Source of the DNA: Dipylidium caninum
Taxonomy: Eukaryota; Platyhelminthes; Cestoda; Cyclophyllidea; Dipylidiidae
Direction of reading: 5' to 3'
DNA length: 64,000 nt
Assembly (NCBI GenBank): GCA_017562135.1
Contig: QEYB01001152.1
Span: 496,001-560,000 of the forward strand
Position numbers and translations under genes: made by a program. Positions 1-16,700 of this stretch are shown here, piece after piece; within the stretch, counting starts at the first letter, position 1; the number at the start of each line of letters is the position of its first letter. Below the pieces are notes generated by a model. It did not search any database and had not been told where the DNA came from. It saw nothing but the letters and a program-made list of their open reading frames with translations.

Positions 1-787
1 CTTTAAGCGGAAAAGTATGTTTATAAATCCACTTTTCTAAGAGGTAGATACTCACAAAAAAGTATTCCCACCAAGGAATAACCAGATCCCATCCCTTTAA
101 TTCGGTGAGAGAAGGGGTGGAGGCCATCACATACAAGTCATACTCAGGTTCGTAATGTAAATCAATGATTCTTGGCCCGACAAAGCGGATGCACATTAGA
201 AGAGCGGAAGGAGCACCGAATAAAGCTGGCAGAAGAACGAGACCAACGCCTAGCATGAGGTATCAGAAAAGTGGGGATAAGAAGAGACAAGAGGCATGCA
301 GAAATGACGAAAGATAGTATGACGAAGTTACGATGCCTGTTAGAAGACGTTTAGTCATAATAACGTGGAAACGAGTCAATGGGAACGAGCGTAAAATCAA
401 ATCGAAGTCACATTTTTACCTAAAGGAGAGAGGATAAGAAGGGGGTGAGGGGAGAGATGGAAGCAGAATAAATCAGATAGGAGCAGAGAGGAGTATGAGA
501 GGAAGAGAAAAACACGCGAAAATGGGCAGAGAGCAAGGGTGTATGAGGCATGTTGAACAGGTGGTCTGTTGCAGCGGGATTATTTACACGACATACACGG
601 GAAGGCATTAAACCGCAGGAGTTCGGTGAAGTGAGAACTGAAAGCACGTTTGTTTGTGTTTGTGAGTTGCAGTAGAGAAGGGAAGGCCATGTGATTTGCA
701 TAAACAATCAAAATAATGGGGCGGGGGGCATCATGCCCATTTCTTTTACTGCACACAAAAAAGGAGATTAAGCGACAAACCGCGGGA
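1..787. other. 3' flank of the Rab8-like gene, purine-rich
   Basis: No gene is recognised here. The stretch lies downstream of the minus-strand Rab stop codon, so part of it is probably that gene's 3' UTR. From about 421 to 545 the plus strand is almost entirely A and G, which means a C/T-rich tract in the Rab transcript. Two short open frames overlap the last Rab exon and are shadows. Confidence 0.5.
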
Positions 788-5140
<4,353 letters not shown>

Positions 5141-8100
5141 CTCTTCCTACTAGATCCACACTATACAAAACAACCAGCACCGCGAATAAAACATTAGCTT
5201 AAACAAACAAACCTTTTAAATAATTTCATTCACATGAAATAAGTCATAAAGGTTCCAATTACTCTGTATAGGCCCTTGAATTTTTGGACCCAGCTATAAT
5301 TTTGGCATTTTACGTTGCCGTGTTAGGGGAACATTATGCTCATTTGGAGTCAAATTGGAATGCATTCTTGTTTCATACATAGTTTAATAACAGCACGTAA
5401 GTGTCCTTTGATTGGGTGCCGGCAGTGTCGTAAATCATGTACTTAATGAGCTTTAGGGAATTCATTGAAACTTCGAAACATTTCTTGCTGAAAGCGATCG
5501 GGTTAATTTTATGTGATTCCTGCGATCCATAACTCTCCACATTTACTCCTTCCCCATTAAATATGTTAACATTTTTCCACGAATCGGATAATCCACCCGC
5601 TTCTATTTTCGCGCGAAATAAATGCCCTTATGTAATTTTGGTATTGGTAGCCCAATTACTAATAGCTGTATAAATTTTCTTCAACATAGGCTAGGTAGGA
5701 GGGAATGGTGGAACTAATTCTCAACTCGCGTTATGCAGACTTTCTTCTAATGATTGGAAGTATAATCCTCCATGGAAACGTTACTAAACCTCACTGAACC
5801 GAACACGAAAGGGTCCATATCGTTTTAGGTATGCGCTTTCTGCTTTGTTTTAAGTAGCTTTGCTTTAAAAGGTTCTCGAGATAATACTCCTACGATTAAA
5901 AGGCAAAAGTGGCAATTTTTTTGTTTATTCATTAGGGAAAAATTGCCTCTAGCCTAGAATATGGAGCCTTACACTGAATCATAATTGTCAGACACACATT
6001 CCTTGGGTCTATTTTGATAGTGTTTGCGTTGCATCAATGCATGCGTTCAGATACAATTTTCGGTCTTTAGTGCAACTTGATTATCTCGACTGTATTGCAT
6101 TAGGTCTTCATTCAGTGCCGCGTTGCGAAGTTACTCACTTGTGCTTTTTGTTATTATTTTGCAACTTTACTCACATAAATTTTTAACTGGCGGATTATAA
6201 GGCAGCAATATTTACGCTTTAGAATAACGGGAATACGATTGACATTTTATTTTATATGAGAAACAGGTAGGGGTTTATTTTAATACAACGTCAGAGTGGA
6301 GATACATTATTGAGTGTTGTCAAGTCGACAGGAAGCCTTTCATGTGATGCAACCAATGCCAAGTAAAACCTATTATAAAGGACCGTAAAGAAGTAAGTCA
6401 CACACTTTTTCATACATTTGAGGGGATATGCCATATAAGTAGCTGTCTTGGAATCTAAAATCCTCGAAACCATCGGTAACATTGCCAATTGTCTCTACCA
6501 AAACAAAGCCTTGACTGTTCTGACGGTATGGGAACAGTAATAATAAACGTCATTCATCAATTTGGAACTTTTATCGTGAGGAGTTTTCGCAAGCATTGAG
6601 TAATCCTCTCGTTGGTATATCCGAAATCCGGGCAATATTTGTTCTTGCTACGCCCCTTCTTCATATTTCTCGACAATGACATTGCTTAGTCATGATTGGC
6701 ATAACTTTCCTTTAATGCATTGACTGAAGTTTACCACGGCACCAATATTGACAGCTGGAGGAGATTGAGTAATTAAATTAACGTTGGCTGCATGGAAAAA
6801 CGCCCTGCCCGCCAATCAAGATTCTGTTTTATTCAGTTAGCTGAAGTCTCCACCACAGTACAAGTCAAAAGCTCTGGGTATCGATTTGTTTTAAGTAAAA
6901 CAATTACTTGCTGTATATTAATTTCGTTTGCCTGAGGGCACTCGAGTAAGGTCAATACACTCGTCTACCTGCATTAGTAAAAAATTCAACGTAAGGTAGT
7001 AGTGGTTCTCAAGATACGCTGCAGTTGGTGCAGAGTTAGTTTCCACCGCAACTGCCACACTTTCTATTTACGCTCGCCTGACAAAAATGCGTCTCGGTTC
7101 AGGGGCAGACCCGCGCTCCCGTGTGGTGATGTCAAGCCTTCCTAAAATGAGATAAACGCCTCTCTAGATATAAATTTATACTTTACTATTCCGAAATAGA
7201 GGCTGCTTCCAATCCCAACTTATTTTTCTCAAAAGTTAAAAGTTCTGGTAAAGATACTGACTTTATGATTTTTGGAATGTTGTTGATGACAAAGTTACGC
7301 AGGATCCAGTGGAATTATGAATGTTTTCTGAAGTTGGCATTGCTCCACTATAATCTTCTCCCTCTTTATAAGTCGTTAAAAATAAATATAAACAACTATA
7401 TTTGGTTTACCACGTCTTCAGACAGCCAGAGAAATATCTTTGTCGATATGGTTTTCACCAATGTAGGGCGAAGTAAGATGGGTCGACACTTTTAATATTC
7501 TTACCAGCAGGCGCGGTAGAGTCACAACTCTTTCGAAACATTTGTTTAACTAATGGCTCGTACAAGAAATTTCGCAGATTCGGCTTTTTCGATGTTTGTA
7601 TGGCACCGCTTTCCCGGACCCATATAAGTATGAACGGTTTTTAGAAAAAAAAATTTAACTTAGGTGCACTCATTATGTGTAAATTAATGAGTCAGTGCAA
7701 CAAAATGCAGCCTATTCGCATCGACAGGCAGTTTATCCAATATTGCTATAAACATTAATGAATGCGGATTTATTTAAAATAATAATTACTTGAAATTTTC
7801 ATGCCTCGCTACGTGCTTTGCCGGCGTCATCAAACAACATTTTTGTAGTGGAACATTGGTACCACTCGAGCCTCAACGAATGACCGTATAAGGCATTGTA
7901 CCCCGGCTATAACTACAATTTGTACACATACCCACTCAAGTCAGTAATTTGCAGCAAACTGTAGGACGAGGAAATCTCACAGAATAGTCTCCAAAATGAC
8001 TGCAAAACCAAGAGGCTTGAGGTGCAAAAGACAATGCGATGAGGAGGGTGTTTACTGCTGGGGTGGATGTGAGTGCTCTTTCTAGTCATGGCTGAGATCG

Positions 8101-9920
8101 AAAAACCTCCGTTATCCATGCACGAGAAAGGGCCTCACGGCCACTCTGCCAACATATACACACTATCTGCAGCGGCTCTTGGAGCATAGATGCGTGTGAG
8201 TGGGTTTTTAAGTGCACCGAGGCCAGGCTCTGGCATGCACAGACTGATGCGCACGCACCCAAATTGCTCACTTGCACATAAAAATCACCACCCACACTTG
8301 GAGGCTCTTACGGCCCTCTCTGAAGAAATCATAGATTGCAATGAAGACCGTGTGGTGACATCCTCTTCCCATTGGCTGCTTCAAATGAGTAGGGTGCGTG
8401 TAAATGCACACGTACATCGGATTTTTGTTCAAGTGATGGCAGGTTGGTGCGTGTTCAGGCCTGCGCGCCGTGATATGTACAACCTGCCATTGTAATGTTT
8501 GTCGACGCGCTACACTATAAAAACAATTCTACTTATCTCGAGATGGTCTTCCAGTGTTAAAAACAATACTTCCGGTTGTAAACAAGTCAATGAGAGTATC
8601 GCGTCACGTCATATTGCGTCCAACCGGCAAATGACACAAATCCGAACTTAGGTAACGCAAAACAATATCACGTGAAATTTTACCGCTATGGAGGATGGGG
8701 TTTTGCCAAATTATGGACAGTCACGGAATGGTTTGAATAGCTACTCTTGGAACAATATAAGGATATACTCTGAAGACAATGGCAATATTACTAAAAAAAT
8801 ACTGCCTGACTATACTTACGGATAAATTTCGAACCCAAGGAAAGTGCAAGTGCATTGTAGGAGCCACCAATAACTCATGACTATACCAGGCGTTCTTCCC
8901 AGAAATAAGGAGTCGACTATATGGCTAATGTATTAAAAAATGCATTTTGCGAGGCCCCCTCTAAACTGTACATATGACACTAATTTGTATAGAAAAGGTT
9001 CTATGGCGTGGTCATACCTTTAGAGAAGAAATGCGACAAAATGAGAGAATCCCCTCCTAGAATCAGTTTGATTATTATTATAAAGGAAATCAACCTATGT
9101 GGAGTAAGGAATCGCGTGTTAACCCGTTGCCTACAAACATACTGCTTCTTAAATTAAAGATTGCCTGCTCCGTCATTAAATTTGCGAACTTCAATGGTCT
9201 TTCCAAAATACCTCTTAAATCTTTAATAATGGAGCGCATTACGAAGACAGGGGGGGGCGGAGATGAATACAACAGAGATGAAATGTTAAGGTTTGCAAAT
9301 GTCCGGGTCAGTAGAAAAGTCTGCTTTGGAGGCCGATAATAACGCCACAAATCCTAAATTCTTCACAAGAAAAATGCAAAATATTGATAATACGGCGATT
9401 AATTATAACCTGGTGTCACCATGTGGGCTGCATGCACCTTAAACCTAGTTTCAACACATTCTGTGTTTATTTTTACGAATAAATTGTCACTTGGAGAATG
9501 CAGTAATTTTCATATTTCCGCCATATTTAAAGCGTTAATTTGTCCTAACACAGCCTTGAATTCTAGCAATTTTTAGCCCACGTCGTTTGGCTGTAGGTTC
9601 TTCTCTCGGATCGGACGTATATGATCTTTAAATTATACGATACCGGCATATTTTTTGCTCGACCGCACTTTCCTATGCTCATTTTACAAGAATTTTATGT
9701 CTGAAACGAGTACTTGCGGCGAGCATTTTATGTGTTTGCTCTAAATCTTGCAACGTAGCACAGCCTTACCGATAAAGTATCCATTCGAGACACTTCTACG
9801 CGTTTATACTCTACCACAGTTACAGTATGAGTTACCTTTCGCAGTGTTCTCTGTTTTGCAAAAATTTTCTGCTTTTATGAACGTACCATCAGTTGCCTGA
9901 ACCTAAAATTTATAGTCACA
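5141..9920. other. Gene-poor gap between the Rab8-like gene and NDOR1
   Basis: No exon could be assigned. From about 5200 to 8000 the plus strand is T-rich, like introns of the plus-strand genes in this window, so an unseen plus-strand transcript or a 5' non-coding intron of NDOR1 is possible. A block at about 8080-8490 has clearly higher GC and an open plus frame of 101 codons at 8190-8495. I do not recognise its protein, and the opposite strand is also partly open there. A G-run at 9251-9258 lies in another short unrecognised frame. Confidence 0.4.
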
Positions 9921-12739
9921 ATGAGCCCTTCCTTCCGTATTGTGATCATCTACGGCAGTCAGACGGGGACGGCACAAGGTATTGCTGAACGACTTGCTCT
10001 TCAATGTTGCAAATTACTTCGACTGCGCAACTACCCTGCCGACTCTCCCACCTCGCTCATTCATCTTTGTCCCGGAAACGAATATACACCTCTACAGCAA
10101 CTATCACACGAACCCGGTCCCGTCATCTTTGTCTGCTCCACCACTGGCTGTGGTGACCCTCCGGACAACTTGGCTAAATTTTGGAGAAAACTTATGAATG
10201 TCCGCCTTCCGGAGGGACAAACATTTCCCATCGCTTTGCGATTTGCCGTTCTGGGAATCGGTGATTCATCATACAAACATTACAATTACGTCGCAAAGAA
10301 ACTCTACCGGCGAATGGTTCATTTAGGGGCGTCTCCACTACCTGTTTCAATGGCACTAGCCGATGCTGAACAGGATATCGGTCTCGGATTGGCTGACGAG
10401 TCCGCACCCGAAGGCCTTGTGGCTTGTCTTCAACGTTTTATGCCCTCTTTATGGAATACTGTGCTGAATCACTACGCGATCTATGTACAGCCCATCGGTT
10501 CTCTCGGCTTCCCAATCACATGGGACGCTCTGGAATCATCTGAATTTATTGCATCCTTACAACCCAGATTCCTTGTTCGTCGTGTGCGTAAGATTGAAGG
10601 CGGGGAACTTAATCTTATTAATGGGAATCACTATCGTAACGAAGAAGTACTTATAGATATGATCGAAACGACAGTCGCCAGAGACGACGCGCTTTTCAAG
10701 ACACCTGCCATACCATCGTACGCTAATTGGTTCCTAATCAGGTCTAATGAACGTATAACACCGGACAATTATTTTCAAGATACAAGACTTATTAAACTGG
10801 AACCTGAGGTAGCTTTTTTCGGTAAAATAATTGTCCTTCACTTAATTTTTCGGCTATTTGCCGAAAAATTACCATATTATTTTACGGATGGTTTTCTGGG
10901 ACCGTAATAACAAAACTTCTAATACAATTTCCAAATCAACTTTTCGGCTATTTAGATCGACAGCGGTTTCAATTTGAGGAGTTTTTTGCAGACTAAGTAA
11001 ACTTTTTGGTAACATTCAACTGATTTGGTGTTACTTGGTTATGGTAAGCTAATTTGTATACCTCGAGGTAGTTTGAGTTCCATTGTTGTCCCCACCTGTT
11101 TTACGTATTAGAAAAATTATTCCTGTTAACAGCAGGTTTCCCTTTCGGTTTGGTTCGTATATTGATTAGGCGTTAGTCGTTAGTTTGTGCAATGATTCGT
11201 TTAATAAATAATTTTCCTAATACCTCATACTATTTTTGTTATGCGAACAGGTAGATCACTTACCTCTACCATTTCTTAACGCTATTTCGGCATGCGGAAC
11301 CTTTTTCGCAAATGTTAGATGTAATAAAACCCTTTAAATGCACGTGGTGAGAAATTTGGGAGTCACTGGATGACATATGAGTATTTTATAATGCGTATTA
11401 TTTTCTCTCACCAATTTAATTACCAAGTTATAAATAATCATTGATCATTTATGGCAATGAGATTTGATTGTTTTTTTTTATAGTTATAAGAATCTTAACA
11501 TAATTTTGAACATTTTCGACTTCCTAAACACCACTTTAGAACAACGATTCGCAGCTTGATTTCCTACCTGGCTGTGTATTGCGAGTCCAGCCTCGGAACT
11601 TGGCTGAGGATGTCCTGGCCTTTTTCAAGATCACTGGTCTTGATCCGAATGTCCGCATCTCCATACGAACATTGACTAAGGAGCTGCATCCCGGTCAACA
11701 CATAGTCTCTTTTACTTTACCTAGTCGTCTAGAACAGGTCTGCGAATCTGATGGCATTTCACTCGCATGGCTCGCCACCCATTATTTCGATTTAAACTCT
11801 AGTCCCACACGTACTTTCTTCTCGGAGTTTGCTGCTGCACACAAATGGCGCCCTACAGGCACGAAAAACGATGAACGCGTCGCGATAGAATACGATCGGC
11901 TTAAGGAGCTCGGTCAGGCTTGCACGCCTGACGCCGTCGACGACTTTTACGATTATGTCAACCGTCCTCGCCGGCGCTTAATAGAGGTTCTTGGGGATTT
12001 TCCTTGCACTACCTCCTTCATCCCAGCAGAACATTGGATCAACATCTTACCTGGCCCTCTGCTATCGCGTCCCTATTCCATCGCTTCCGCCTCACCCACC
12101 ATCGAATTACTCGTCGCCGTTGTGACCTATCGCACCCGAATGCTGACTCCTAGAAGAGGCCTCGCTTCGACTTATCTGGCACGTAGTAAGATTGGGTCCC
12201 GCATTCCCGCCTGGATCTCCCGTCCTTCTTATGGCTTCGACTTTTCCTATCACTTTTCCTCCGTACCCCGATCTCCTCCATGTATCCTCATCGGACCCGG
12301 TACCGGAGTAGCCCCCTTCCGTGCCTTCCTTCAGTATCAGCGTAAATCCTCGCCTCAAACCTTCAACGTATTATTCTTCGGGTGCCGTTTCTCGTATCGT
12401 GACTTTTACTTCAAAGATGAATGGCGAGCCCTGGAGGAGGAAGGCTTCCTGAAGCTAGTGACCGCCTTTTCTCGCGAAGGTGGCCGCCTAACCACGTCGA
12501 AGAATCGCACTTATGTGCAACATCGGATTCGCGAGAACCCCGCCCTGGTATGGTCAGTGCTAGGGGAAAAGCAGGGTAGCGTATTCATCGCAGGTAATGC
12601 GAAGACCATGCCCGCTGCAGTGCGTGAAGCCATTGTGGAGGCAGCGCAAATAGGCGGCGGATTATCGGAATACGAGGCCGAGTCCTTTGTTAATAATCTA
12701 GAAAGCTCAGGGCGGTACCAAGCCGAAGTCTGGATGTGA
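9921..12739 (+). CDS. NDOR1: NADPH-dependent diflavin oxidoreductase 1 (NDOR1/Tah18-like)
   Basis: Cytosolic flavoprotein that passes electrons from NADPH through FAD and FMN to the anamorsin/Dre2 iron-sulfur protein, at the start of cytosolic Fe-S cluster assembly. Two coding exons, 9921-10808 and 11555-12739, join in phase 0 to 690 residues; the human protein is about 600. The FMN (flavodoxin) domain shows YGSQTGTAQGIAERL near 11-25, STTGCGDPP near 72-80 and LGIGDSSYKHYNYVAKKLY near 112-130. The reductase half shows NRPRRRLIEVL, the FAD motif RPYSIASA, the NADPH motif GPGTGVAPFRAF, FFGCR, YVQHRI and IAGNAKTMPAAV, and it ends in EVWM with the aromatic residue expected near the C terminus. 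The second exon must begin at the CAG acceptor at 11552-11554, which restores LDFLPGCVLRVQPRN. Codons end in C or G more often than in neighbouring genes. All cofactor motifs are intact. Confidence 0.95.
10843..10871. repeat. Perfect 12-bp inverted repeat in the NDOR1 intron
   Basis: The arms TAATTTTTCGGC and GCCGAAAAATTA are separated by the 5-nt loop TATTT. The motif TTTTCGGCTATTT appears again once near 10939-10951 without its matching arm. It may be a foldback remnant or a structured intron element; function unknown. Confidence 0.7.
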
Positions 12740-13719
12740 TATAGTGTGTTCTTTAATGTTGTACAAATATATATATTTTAATCAAATTTGTCCGTGCTAA
12801 CTTGTCACCTGTATGATTTGTGTTTGTTTTCCCGCGTTTGACCCCACCCAACGAGGGTAATGACGTAATTCGGGACCTTGACACAATTATATTAGCGAAT
12901 AGTCGCCTCTCTCTGCATTGACTAACCCAGTACATCTGTGTCCTCTATTTTTTTTTTGCTACAGCTTCAAATAATCCTTCCCTCCCCCCCCCCCCCCGAC
13001 TTATCGATTGAAAGGCAATTAATGTTGGCATTCATCATTCCGTTTTGAATGACTCATTTTCTTACCTCTGCGTCTGTGCCATTGTCTTCCGAGTGGAGAG
13101 TTGTATCCGTGTTCTTTACCATTATCAAGATTCCATTTCTTTTAAAAAACTTTATTGGTTTTATTCCACGTTATTACTGAATCAACATACACTTGGGTGA
13201 TCACATCTGCACTTAGGTTCATGTTAAACGAACCGTTCCTATCTCCTCTCCTGTTCTTGTTATCTGCTTTATAATTGTCAGATCTCAGTATAAACTTTAG
13301 TCTATCAGTTAGTTAATGTCTTGTCACATTTTCATAGTTTTACGGCACCTTTTCCCCCTCCTGTTATTTTATACAATCGAAAATTTTATGCAATTTACAT
13401 GACACTCAGTTTTAATTTACTCTTTAAACACAATTCATCTGTACCATCGTTAATAAAACCTGGCTTTACTTTCGTCTATGTTCCTCGAAGACTAATATGA
13501 GATCATATCTAAATATAACTAGATGCTCAATTTTTTACTCGACAATTTTGCTCAGTTCTGTCACATGAAGAAACCGGACTACTCCCTTTTTTTCTTCGTT
13601 TTACTGAATAATAACTGGCAGCGTTTTTGTCGACTTTCACCCACATGAAGGTTCCAATGCCTTCTCCTTTTCTGTTTTAACTAACTACTTAATTTAACTT
13701 TATTTTAACAGATATTCAG
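12740..13719. other. NDOR1-EI24 intergenic region
   Basis: This should hold the NDOR1 3' UTR and the EI24 promoter or 5' UTR. It is T-rich, with a run of 14 C at 12984-12997 and an AATAAA hexamer near 13452. A pyrimidine-rich tract ending in TTTTAACAG at 13711 is a good splice acceptor 8 nt before the EI24 start codon. This implies an upstream non-coding exon or spliced-leader trans-splicing. Confidence 0.45.
12984..12997 (+). repeat. Poly-C homopolymer
   Basis: Fourteen consecutive C residues preceded by CCT. Low-complexity sequence in a non-coding stretch, prone to length error in sequencing. Confidence 0.85.
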
Positions 13720-16700
13720 ATGCCGGCCACTGTATCTGGGTGTCTCTTTGGTTTGCGTGAATTCTGGTATGCTCCCCTAGGTCTTTGGCGCATCCACAAA
13801 AAGATAGAAACAGTCTATTCCTCTTCAAAATATCGTGGCTTGATCAGTGATTCCCTGAACCAGCTGCATTATGACCAGGCTCTTCGCAGACAAAAGATCT
13901 CGGCTGCCATGGGCGAAAATAAACCGTCTACCTCACAGTTCGCTGAGGACGTTAATTGTTCCTCCCACGAACACTCACCTTTCTCACCCCACTTGTCTGT
14001 CAATATCCTGCATCCCCTCGGTCGAATGTGGGCCATCAATGTGCTGCTGGTTGTCGCAAGTGCTACTTTGACATTTGAATGCTTTTAGCCTTCTGCGATT
14101 TTAGCAGTGATGTTTTTCACTTTGAGTTGCATTTATGCATTTTTAACGTTAACTACATCGAGCCAATCTTGGAAGGTTTTGAGTGCCTCTTCGGTCCTGC
14201 TTATTTTTTCCCCGGTTTTATTATTTGAGTTGCTGACACTGACTTACCTGGAAGTCGTAAAATACTTCATCACAACCTTGTCTTGCCTCATAATTTCTCC
14301 TTTTGCTTTGGGTGGAATTGAGAAATCAGGTTGCAGTTGTACGAAAATGGATGTTTGGTCTACCGACGACCGAATGTACTTTAGATTATAACTGGTATGA
14401 GTAAGTTAACGTTGAGGATGTTCATAGCGAGGACCGTGAAAAGGTCAATGCAGAATTAAAACAGTAGTTTGACCGGCTGAGCGTTCAAATTTAACCAGGT
14501 TCGTCTAATTGGCATTTCCCCATTGATCATCGCTAGTCGAAATCACCCAGGCGCGTATCAGTGCAAATGCTTATATTCAGCCCCACATAAACTTCCCAAG
14601 GATATTAAGTTCCTTTCACATTAGTCTATAACCAATTATTTATACCTTGGGTTTGTTTATACTTCAGTTTGTGAAGACATCTATTGCGCCCTTTGTTGTT
14701 GAAAAGTTTGGTTTTAATAGTTATTCTGCCAATCACATCGACCATATGACAATTACAGTGTACTCTTCAGCCATCCCCATTTTATTCATGTTCGAGCATC
14801 ATTTGCTTATTGTTGAGCGAAACAACCGTTCTGGTAGAATACTAATGCCATACTACTTACGTTCCTCCTCTATTTGGCAAATAATAAGTTCATAGCATCT
14901 TTTTTCCACGCTTTAGGTGGTGTGGCTATGTTCCTGTGCCTTTTCCTCAATATCACAGTGTGTGATAGGTAATGTCACTGTGTTTTCATAATATAACCTT
15001 AATGAATAAACGTGGGATTACCTCTGTTTATTGTAGGTCTTATTTATTCGGGTAGTCGCTCAACAAGTATATATAGAACCGGTATTAATGCTATGTCAGT
15101 AAATGCTAATGACATACAGATCTAACTTTTTCGCGTTTTTTGCTACGCTGAATTTTTTAATTTTAGGCCAATGGTTTTGGAGTTTCCTCATCGTTCGGTG
15201 CTTATTTAACGTGGTTGCTTTTACCCTCCAAAACTTCATCTTCCTCTTGATGGAACTCGTTAATATAATCTATTTAAAGGTTTGTTCAGCATTTGTACCA
15301 CTTAGATTTTCTAAGCTCTTCTGAAGATGTTTCATTTTTAACTTTTTATTTTACCGTTCTCGTCAAATTTCTGTCACCGACTTAGGTTTACAATCGTCTT
15401 CAACTAAGTGGTTGTTTAACGTGTGCTCTGTTTTTACTACAAAAATACATCTACATAATGGGCATTGGCGTCCCACTGGGCTTGGCAACAGTTGTTTGCG
15501 CCCGCTTAGGTTGCAGGAGTGTGGGACTTGTGGGCAAATTTGCTATTTCGCGCCAATTAGTGTCACTTTCAGTTGCACAGTTTGTCGGAAGCTTAAGTTG
15601 TGTGGATTTGTTATCTCAAGTGATCTGTCATCATTTGGAAACTGAGACCCATTTTTTTTTATTTGTTTTGAGGATATAACTGTTTTGAAGTTCTGTTTGT
15701 AAATAAGAATCCCTGTTTTTTACCTGCATGAAAGATTTTGAACATTTTTTTGACATACAAATTACGGATGAATATGCTTTACAGTGACATGTTTTTTACG
15801 TAATCCAAATGGATTGTAGACTCCGCGCAATCCTTTTTTTTGGCGGGCTAGAATTAGTCTCACTGTATAGAATTTGTCTTATGTCCTTGTGTTTTCCACT
15901 AGTAGTTGCGTAGATGACTACTCCGAGCATCAGGACTATGCGGAGTGTCAACTGCCTATTCACCTTATAGGCACACTTTCCGCCGATGGTCTTATACCAT
16001 TCGGTGTTGATCTAATTCAGCATTACTTTTAGAGTTTTCCCTTTCATCGCAGAAAATATGTGATCGGATAACCACGGTTCAGCAGCGGCGCTATGGAAGA
16101 AACTGTCGAAACGCCCAGAAAGTAGGTGGAAATTCTCGAGAGGACTTGTTAATTCGGGGTTTCGGGGATACCATATCTTCTACAAAGACGCTCACAGCCT
16201 CAACTTCCACTGTTACGACCGTTTCTTCATATGGAATCGGCAAACAGCTCATCGACTGCCTTTACTCTGTTATCTTTTTCATGATATACCGTCTCCAGGT
16301 AGTTCCGATTTCCCAGGAACCATATTAATAAAAAAAGATTTAGTAAATGCTTATGAATAGTAGTGTGGATGCGTCTATGTGCAAGTTCTATTCTATGCTA
16401 GCCATAAGTCAACTGAACTGTGGAAACCTGTTACTTAAAAGCCAATACTCCTATGAAGGTTCTTCTTTAGGTTCGCATATGAAATTTAGCACAATATTTG
16501 AAACACTTTGCTTTTTTATATCATAAGTCTTCTTTATCGCGTTTGAACAGTTAACTAGAATTAAATAATTGTAACTAGCTTTATCTTAGTGAAAAAGTCT
16601 GTTCGAATTAGAACTTCAATGGCAGTTAAGTAAACAATACTGCGTTTTTTTATTCCAGTGGAAACTTTGTTCCGGCCTCATTCCCCTTTTTTATGTTAAA

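Noticed and set aside
9090..9350. Overlapping plus and minus frames of 80-86 codons
   Set aside because: Both strands are open over the same bases, no motif is recognised, and a homopolymer G run lies inside; most likely chance.
12107..12358. Minus-strand frame opposite NDOR1 exon 2
   Set aside because: Shadow of a strongly supported coding exon; no protein motif.
15411..15679. Open frame continuing past the EI24 microexon (YIYIMGIGVPLGLATVV and following)
   Set aside because: It is hydrophobic and open, but no good donor connects it in phase to the next EI24 exon, and human EI24 has no matching insert. Kept only as an alternative.
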